Source: Variovorax boronicumulans
Lineage (GTDB): Bacteria > Pseudomonadota > Gammaproteobacteria > Burkholderiales > Burkholderiaceae_C
NCBI RefSeq assembly: GCF_030812215.1
Contig: NZ_JAUSSG010000003.1
Location: forward strand, 496,001 to 560,000
Direction: 5' to 3'
DNA length: 64,000 bases
The position numbers and the translations under genes were made by a program. The notes under the pieces were generated by a model. The model searched no databases, was not told the origin of the DNA, and saw only the letters and a program-made list of their open reading frames with translations. Positions 58,990-64,000 of the stretch are shown piece after piece (position 1 is the first letter of the stretch; the number at the start of each line of letters is the position of its first letter).

Positions 58990-59916
58990 TCAGCGCCACT
59001 GCAGCAACAGCGACCACGGCTGGCGGCTCATGTGGCGATCGATGCACCCAGCGGCCCCGGCCGCGCATCCCTCGGGCAGGTAGCTCGGGTCCAGCAGCCG
59101 CGTGCCGGGCGCGAACGCCAGGCGCCGCAAGGTGACCGACTGGATCACGTTGCCGCCGATGGTGTCGAAGCCCGTGGCATCGACACCCACCACCACATCG
59201 CAATGCATCGGCAAGGCCTCGCCACCCGTGGGGCGCTGGGCCAGCACTTCGCCGATCCGCTCGAAGGTGTCGTAGCCCGCGCCGGTGCCTCGCGCCTGGC
59301 AGACGAGGTCGCCCACGCGCGGCGGCGTGCGCATCAGGTCGCAGGCGCGCATCGCATAGCGCGTCGGCCGGTTGGCCGCTTCGTCGAGGCTTGCTTTCCA
59401 TGCGGCGCCGGCGTAGTCGGCATGCGCTTCCGAGAAAACGAATTCGTCCGCGCCGAGCCCGGCTCGCTGCGCAATCCAGCTGACGAAGGCGGCGGACCAT
59501 GGCGCATCGATCACTGCGACGCGGCTCAACGCGTTGTCGATGGACTGCGGCTCGGACGAGTCGGACACGGCATCCGGGTCGGTGCCGCGAAGGCGCACGC
59601 CGGTCGCCTGCCAGTAGCCGAGCACGCGCTGCCAGGGCGCAAGGTCTTGCGCGGCGGTGCGGAAGTCCTCGGCCTCCCAGGCGCCGGCATAAGTGAGGCG
59701 GCCTTCGGCATCCATGGTCTGTGCGCCGAAGGCCTGGTGCTCCTGTTGCGCGAAGGTCGCCATGGCGAGCGCGCGGGAGGGTGGCGGGATCTGCGTGGCC
59801 GTGTCGAGGCAGCCCGGCGCGGCCGAGGCGCTGCCCGCGGCCGCCAGCAGAAAAAGAAAAACGCCCACGGCCGGGCTCTTCCATGGCAAAGAAGAGCGGG
59901 CGGTGGGCGGCGTCAT
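58990..59916 (-). CDS. Exported DUF2272-domain protein
   Basis: 308 residues. A signal peptide (SPAVGVFLFLLAAAGSASAAPG) is followed by the DUF2272 core: APWSAAFVSWIAQRAGL and HADYAGAAWKAS, then GDLVCQARGTG and HCDVVVGVD, with Cys and His in the order of a papain-like/CHAP amidase. Its role is probably in the cell wall, though unproved. The start is the ATG at 59916; another lies 4 codons before. It is downstream of the lipoprotein gene on the same strand, 46 bases away. Confidence 0.75.
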   Translation of the reverse strand: MTPPTARSSLPWKSPAVGVFLFLLAAAGSASAAPGCLDTATQIPPPSRALAMATFAQQEHQAFGAQTMDAEGRLTYAGAWEAEDFRTAAQDLAPWQRVLGYWQATGVRLRGTDPDAVSDSSEPQSIDNALSRVAVIDAPWSAAFVSWIAQRAGLGADEFVFSEAHADYAGAAWKASLDEAANRPTRYAMRACDLMRTPPRVGDLVCQARGTGAGYDTFERIGEVLAQRPTGGEALPMHCDVVVGVDATGFDTIGGNVIQSVTLRRLAFAPGTRLLDPSYLPEGCAAGAAGCIDRHMSRQPWSLLLQWR

Positions 59917-59962
59917 GGCGGGGAGCATAGCCCGTCGGGCCGTGCTCTCCGCAGCATGCGCG

Positions 59963-61561
59963 CTAGTTGCAGTACTGCGCGTTCTCGTCCGTGTTGATCG
60001 GTGCCGGCGGGTCGGCCAGGAACTGCTGCACGGGCACGACCGTGGCATTGCAGTTCGCGTCCGTGGTCAGGTCGAACACATGCCAGTAGTCGGTCGACGA
60101 GGTTTCACCCGCGGGCGGCGTGAAGATCGACTGTGCGCCGCGGTTGCTCAACTCGATGCGCGCCGGCGAGCCCGTCTGGCCCGGGTCGAAGGTGCCCGAG
60201 AAGTTGCGCACGAAGAACCGGTAGGTGCGGTTCTTCGCGAGCTTGGCGAAGGTCGTCACTTCGGGGCCGAAGCTGTCGGTGTCGTCCACGTCCAGGCCGA
60301 TGAAGGGGGCCGCGGCGAGCGAGCCTTTGTCGCTGTAGTAGACGTGCTCGCTGGCGTTGGCGCCGAGCGTGTGCGAGTCGAGGTCCTCGGGGTTCGCGCC
60401 CCACGTCAGCTTGACCGACACGGCCGAGCGCGTGAGTTCCAGGCAGGCGCCGAGCGAGAGGTCTCCATCGCCGATGCTCACCGTGGGTGCGTTGGAGATT
60501 TCCGTGGCGGTGTTGGCGATGACGAAGGCCGAGCTTGCGCGCTTCACCTGCACCGAGAACTCGCCGTTGGCATTGGTCAGTGCCGATGCCGCGCCGGTGT
60601 ACGACTTGCCTTCGCTCATCACCAGTGCACCGCCCACGCGTTGGCCGGCCGAATCCTGCACGCAGCCGTTGACGCGCACGGTGTTGTAGATCTGGTCCGC
60701 GTTCCAGGTGGTGAAGTGCGTGACCGTGCCCTCGTAGTACTGCGACGGTGCCGTGCCTTGCAGCGTGGCCGTGCCCTCCTGCACCCACAGGCCGGTGGTG
60801 GTGTTGTAGTAGAAGAGCGGCACGCTCGGCGGCAGTGCCGTGGCGCGCGACGAAGGCGCGATGCGCACCGTGGCGTCCATGCCGGCCGCGAGGTTCAGCG
60901 GTGCGCCGTCCGCATCGACGAAGCTGGCGTCCAGCGCGCCGAAGCTCTCGATCGGCGCGGCGCCGCCGTCCGTGCCGGCGAGGTAGTTGCCGGGCATCAC
61001 GTTGACGTCGCTCGCGGGGGCGATGGGCGTGACGCGCGCAGTCGCCGGGCCCGTGGGCGCGCTGCCGTCGGCGCGGCGCAGCGAGTTCGCGCGCAGCTTG
61101 ACCATGGCGGTGGAGCCGGGCACGACGACGTCGTAGGCGGCCTGCGGATCGAAGTTCACCGTGACCGCCACCGGCAGCATCGGGATGTTGATGACGGTCG
61201 AGGAGCCCGAGGCCGACAGCGCGGCGGTGGCGCGGCTCTGCGGCACCATGCCGGCCTTGGTGAAGCTCAGCAGCACCGATGCGGCAGGCGCGATCTCGGT
61301 GAGGGTGTAGCTGCCATCGTCAGCGGTGACAGCCGAAGACGAACCGGTGCTGACCGTGACCTGGGCCACGCCCTTGCCGTCGAGCGCATTGGTGACGCGG
61401 CCGGTGACCTTGGCCTTCTGTTGCGGAGGCGGCGGTGGTGGCGGCTGGTTCTGATCCGGCGGCGGAAGGATGAACGGATAGTGCACGTCGCCTCCGCCAC
61501 CGCCACCGCAGGCTACGACGGTCAGGACGGCTGCAGTGGCCGCCCACAGTTTGAATTTCAT
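59963..61561 (-). CDS. Large lipoprotein with carboxypeptidase-regulatory-like domains
   Basis: 532 residues. The signal peptide ends in a lipobox, VLTVVACGGGGGG, and a Gly- and Pro-rich linker (PPPPPPPQQ) follows. Two CarboxypepD_reg-like Ig modules are seen, KVTGRVTNALDGKGVAQVTV near residue 50 and VNGCVQDSAGQRVGGALV near residue 310. A C-terminal segment with SVKLTWGANPEDLDSHTLG resembles cell-surface YfaP-like domains. It is probably anchored in the outer membrane. GAGGGGAT precedes the ATG. Confidence 0.75.
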   Translation of the reverse strand: MKFKLWAATAAVLTVVACGGGGGGDVHYPFILPPPDQNQPPPPPPPQQKAKVTGRVTNALDGKGVAQVTVSTGSSSAVTADDGSYTLTEIAPAASVLLSFTKAGMVPQSRATAALSASGSSTVINIPMLPVAVTVNFDPQAAYDVVVPGSTAMVKLRANSLRRADGSAPTGPATARVTPIAPASDVNVMPGNYLAGTDGGAAPIESFGALDASFVDADGAPLNLAAGMDATVRIAPSSRATALPPSVPLFYYNTTTGLWVQEGTATLQGTAPSQYYEGTVTHFTTWNADQIYNTVRVNGCVQDSAGQRVGGALVMSEGKSYTGAASALTNANGEFSVQVKRASSAFVIANTATEISNAPTVSIGDGDLSLGACLELTRSAVSVKLTWGANPEDLDSHTLGANASEHVYYSDKGSLAAAPFIGLDVDDTDSFGPEVTTFAKLAKNRTYRFFVRNFSGTFDPGQTGSPARIELSNRGAQSIFTPPAGETSSTDYWHVFDLTTDANCNATVVPVQQFLADPPAPINTDENAQYCN

Positions 61562-61666
61562 GGTGATCCCCTCTCTTCGATGAACGATTTGTTGAGCCGT
61601 GTCGCAGGCTCGAATCGCCAGCCGGCAGGGCTGCCCGATGGTGCGGAACGCGGGGGTGTCCTGCCA

Positions 61667-61694
61667 GTGCCGAAGGGCACGTGTCGAAAGACAC
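61667..61694. repeat. Two tandem five-pair hairpins
   Basis: GTGCC-GAAG-GGCAC (61667-61680) and GTGTC-GAAA-GACAC (61681-61694) lie directly next to each other, each a perfect stem with a four-base loop. On the minus strand the loops read CTTC and TTTC. They lie between the TauE gene terminator and the lipoprotein gene. Confidence 0.6.
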
Positions 61695-61734
61695 ATGCCG
61701 AAAGTCACTTCGAACGAGAGAGAGAAAGGGCTGC

Positions 61735-61752
61735 GGCCTGCGAACGCAGGCC
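61735..61752 (-). terminator. Probable rho-independent terminator of the TauE/SafE gene
   Basis: GGCCTGC and GCAGGCC pair around a four-base loop, 14 bases after the stop codon of the leftward TauE/SafE gene. On the minus strand a TTTCTCTCTCTC tract follows after GCAGCCC. Stem strength and place fit a terminator; the U-run is imperfect. Confidence 0.6.
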
Positions 61753-61766
61753 GATGGCATGGCGTT

Positions 61767-62564
61767 TCAGGCCAGCAGGCTGAAGAGCGAACGCAGCACG
61801 CTCACCGTTGCCAGCGCGATCAGCAGGTTCAGCACGTGCTTCCTGAACTGCTCGGGCGATACGCCCTTGAACGAGCGCTGCCCCCACCAGATGCCCGCCA
61901 GCATCGCAGGCGCGAGCCACAGCGCCCACTTGAGCGTGTTCGGCCCGAGCAGGTTGCCCGACGCATGCGCGGAAGACGGCATGAGCGCGGCGGCAACCAG
62001 CGACACCACATCGCTGAAGAGCAGCAGCGCGATCAGCGTGGCGCGCAACGCGGCCGGCGCCATCTTCGCGGTGCTCAGCAGCACCGCGATGGCGATGCCG
62101 CCGATGGCCGCCACGCCGTTGATGAAGCCCGATGCCAACCCCGCCGCGAGCCGCACGCCGCGCGTGGGCACGAGCGTGACGTGCGCGCCGCCGCGCAGCA
62201 GCAGTGCAGCGGCCATCAGCAGCGCGCCGATCAGAAGGCGCAGCGGTGTCTCGGGCAGCCATGCGAGCAGCGCCACGCCAACAGGGATGCAGATCAGGTT
62301 GCCCACCATCAGCCAGCTGAGCCAGGGCATGTCGACATCGCGCGCGATGCCGCGCAGCTGGCTCAGGCTCGCGAGGATCTCCAGCATGAAGATGGCCGGC
62401 ACCACGAGCGCGGGCGACACCACCAGCGACATGCCCGCCACCGTGATGGCCGAGAAGCCGAAGCCCGCGAAGCCGCGCACGATGCCGGCCGCGAACACCA
62501 CGCAGAGGCTGTAGACGAGCAGTGCCGGCGCGAGCGGCGGAACCAGCAGTTCGGCCGCCGTCAT
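61767..62564 (-). CDS. TauE/SafE-family permease
   Basis: 265 residues with eight hydrophobic segments. The family's N-terminal element AAGIVRGFAGFGFSAITVAG and the internal repeat SGFINGVAAIGGIAIAVLL are present. TauE/SafE proteins export sulfite, sulfoacetate or other organic anions across the inner membrane. Its ATG overlaps the stop of the acyl-CoA synthetase by 4 bases, so the two are coupled; the transported compound may be a carboxylate linked to that enzyme. Confidence 0.85.
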   Translation of the reverse strand: MTAAELLVPPLAPALLVYSLCVVFAAGIVRGFAGFGFSAITVAGMSLVVSPALVVPAIFMLEILASLSQLRGIARDVDMPWLSWLMVGNLICIPVGVALLAWLPETPLRLLIGALLMAAALLLRGGAHVTLVPTRGVRLAAGLASGFINGVAAIGGIAIAVLLSTAKMAPAALRATLIALLLFSDVVSLVAAALMPSSAHASGNLLGPNTLKWALWLAPAMLAGIWWGQRSFKGVSPEQFRKHVLNLLIALATVSVLRSLFSLLA

Positions 62565-64000
62565 GCCTCGAAGAGCGGCAGCAGCTTCAGGCGCTGCACC
62601 TTGCCCGAAGGCCCGCGCGGCAGGTCGGCGACGAAGCGGTAGTGGCCCGGCGTCTTGTAGCGGCCGAGCGCGGTGGCGCTGAAGGCGCGCAACTCGTCCT
62701 CGGTACAGGCACAGCCTTCGCGCAGCACGATGCACACGCCGATCTCCTGGCCGTAGTGGCGGTCGGGCACGCCCACGGCCGCGGCCTCGAGCACGGCGGG
62801 GTGCTGCAGCAACGCCTCGTCGATCTCGCGCGGCGCGATGTTCTCGCCGCCCTTGATGATCAGCTCCTTGATGCGGCCGGTGACGAAGAAGAAGCCGTCC
62901 GCGTCGCGGTGGCCGAGGTCGCCGGTGCGCAGCCACCCGTCGGGCGTGAAGCTCGCGCGCGTGGCCTCTTCGTTCTTGTAGTAGCCGAGCATCACGTTCG
63001 GCCCGCGAATGACGAGTTCGCCGGTGGTGCCGTCGGGCACGGCCGCGAGCGCGGCATCGACCACGCCGGCCATGCAGCCCGAGGCGCGACCGACCGAACC
63101 CAGCTTGCGCGCGGCCGGGTCCATCGGGTTGGAGAACGAAGGCGCCGCGGTCTCGGTGAGACCCATGGTCTCGACGATGCCGATGCCGAACATCTGCTCG
63201 AACGCGCGGTGGTGCTCGGGTGGCAGCGCCGCCGAGGCCGAGCGGCAGAAGCGGATGGCGAGCGTCTGGGCGAGCGGCGGCTTCGGGCCTTCGAGCAGGT
63301 ACGAGATCATGGTGGGCACCACGTTGATCCAGCTGCACTGCGTCTGCGTGGCCTGCTCCCAGAATCGGCCGGCCGAGAATTTGGGCGGCATCGCGAGGCT
63401 GCCGCCGTGCGCGAGCGGGGCGAGCATGGTCACGGCGAACGCGTTGATGTGATAGAGCGGCAGCACCGCGAGCACGCGGTCTGCAGGCTGCAGCGCGTGC
63501 TCGGCGCTGATGGCATGCGCATTGGCCGCGAGGTTGCGCTGCGACAGCATCACGCCCTTGGGCATGCCGGTGGTGCCGGAGGTGTACATCAGCAGCGCGA
63601 CGGCGTCGGCGGCGGGCGGTGGCGCATCGGGCGTGGCTTCGGTTTCGCCCGGCAGCGCTTCGGCTTCCGGATCGACCACGATCACCGTCACCGGCCGGTC
63701 GAAGGCCTGCACGATGTCGCGCACGCGCGCTTCCCACTCGGGCGCCACGCAGACCACGCGGCAGTCGGAGTGCGCGAGCACATAGCGCATCTGCTCGGCC
63801 TGTGACAACAGGTTGACCGGGTTCACGCAGTAGCCCGCATGCATCGCGCCCAGCAGCAGGCGCAGCGTCTGCAGGCCGTTGGGCATGACGACCGAGATCG
63901 TCTCTCCGGGTTTCGCACCGTGCCGGGCCAGCACGCCCGCCACGCGCCGGCAGCCGTGTGCGAGTTCGCCATACGTGATGTGGCGCTCGCTCTCTGTCGC
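62561..64000 (-). CDS. Acyl-CoA synthetase, AMP-binding (partial, start beyond the window)
   Basis: 479 residues are visible and the frame is open to the right edge (ERHITYGELAHGCRR before the first internal start), so the N-terminus is missing. The ANL-superfamily motifs are complete: LLMYTSGTTGMPKGVMLS (P-loop), MGLTETAAP (A5), WLRTGDLGHRD (A7) and the C-terminal lysine in PRGPSGKVQR. It forms acyl-AMP and then acyl-CoA, most like the crotonobetaine/long-chain or feruloyl-CoA-ligase group. It overlaps the TauE/SafE gene by 4 bases. Confidence 0.9.
   Translation of the reverse strand, partial: ATESERHITYGELAHGCRRVAGVLARHGAKPGETISVVMPNGLQTLRLLLGAMHAGYCVNPVNLLSQAEQMRYVLAHSDCRVVCVAPEWEARVRDIVQAFDRPVTVIVVDPEAEALPGETEATPDAPPPAADAVALLMYTSGTTGMPKGVMLSQRNLAANAHAISAEHALQPADRVLAVLPLYHINAFAVTMLAPLAHGGSLAMPPKFSAGRFWEQATQTQCSWINVVPTMISYLLEGPKPPLAQTLAIRFCRSASAALPPEHHRAFEQMFGIGIVETMGLTETAAPSFSNPMDPAARKLGSVGRASGCMAGVVDAALAAVPDGTTGELVIRGPNVMLGYYKNEEATRASFTPDGWLRTGDLGHRDADGFFFVTGRIKELIIKGGENIAPREIDEALLQHPAVLEAAAVGVPDRHYGQEIGVCIVLREGCACTEDELRAFSATALGRYKTPGHYRFVADLPRGPSGKVQRLKLLPLFEA

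Noticed and set aside
59963..61561. Proline- and glycine-runs in the lipoprotein as a possible repeat element
   Set aside because: A short linker after a lipobox is ordinary low complexity in exported proteins.

Overview
The window is 64 kb of GC-rich DNA with densely packed, mostly metabolic and transport genes. It contains many solute ABC systems, LysR, IclR, MocR, MerR and AraC regulators, a MHS-type transporter, a GMC oxidoreductase and TauABC-type uptake. This content and codon use suggest a free-living betaproteobacterium of the Comamonadaceae, most like Variovorax. That assignment is an inference from gene style. No rRNA, tRNA, CRISPR array, integrase or complete insertion sequence was found.

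Layout. 1-4256: NitT/TauT-type ABC operon with two binding proteins and an inserted membrane cytochrome c. 4253-12290: AraC, LuxR and MocR regulators, a GNAT enzyme, an exported M20 peptidase, ApaH and a CNNM/CorC-type membrane protein. 12308-16062: a tight four-gene set made of a zinc-ribbon protein-kinase homologue without a recognisable DFG aspartate, a VWA protein, a divergent adenylosuccinate-synthetase paralogue and a small membrane protein. This is the best candidate for an undescribed system. 16078-19509: small membrane proteins, a DUF3883 protein, an ArsC/LMW-phosphatase homologue with Ser for the catalytic Cys, a GFA-family protein, an XRE regulator and a GIY-YIG protein. 19543-25925: lipoprotein phospholipase D, serine hydrolase, a MerR/methyltransferase divergon and an alpha/beta hydrolase. 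25182-28736: a leftward operon of regulator, beta-propeller protein, DUF899 protein and membrane protein.

29675-42290: a large leftward amine/peptide cluster. It holds a SnoaL-like protein, a PuuB-like FAD oxidase, a full Opp/Dpp-type ABC importer whose genes overlap, a zinc amidohydrolase and a CobW metallochaperone, with a MocR regulator divergent at the top. 42301-42927 is a large inverted-repeat element. 43135-45841 is tauABC, followed by a convergent LysR gene. 46872-47421 holds a structured RNA that resembles phage C4 antisense RNA, in front of a small gene. 47597-48990 is an AT-richer island with a lysozyme-like protein, a small membrane protein and a decayed gene, which suggests a toxin/immunity pair. 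49008-51486 is a translationally coupled lipid-modification operon. 51493-55396 is a GMC oxidoreductase/MHS transporter pair controlled by a divergent IclR protein with two matching operator boxes.

55406-57581 is a second candidate system: a radical SAM enzyme whose gene overlaps one for a DNA-methylase-like/nucleotidyltransferase fusion. 57678-61561 holds small housekeeping or exported proteins, with a possible RNA switch before the DUF3297 gene. 61767-64000 is a TauE/SafE permease coupled to an acyl-CoA synthetase that runs off the right edge.
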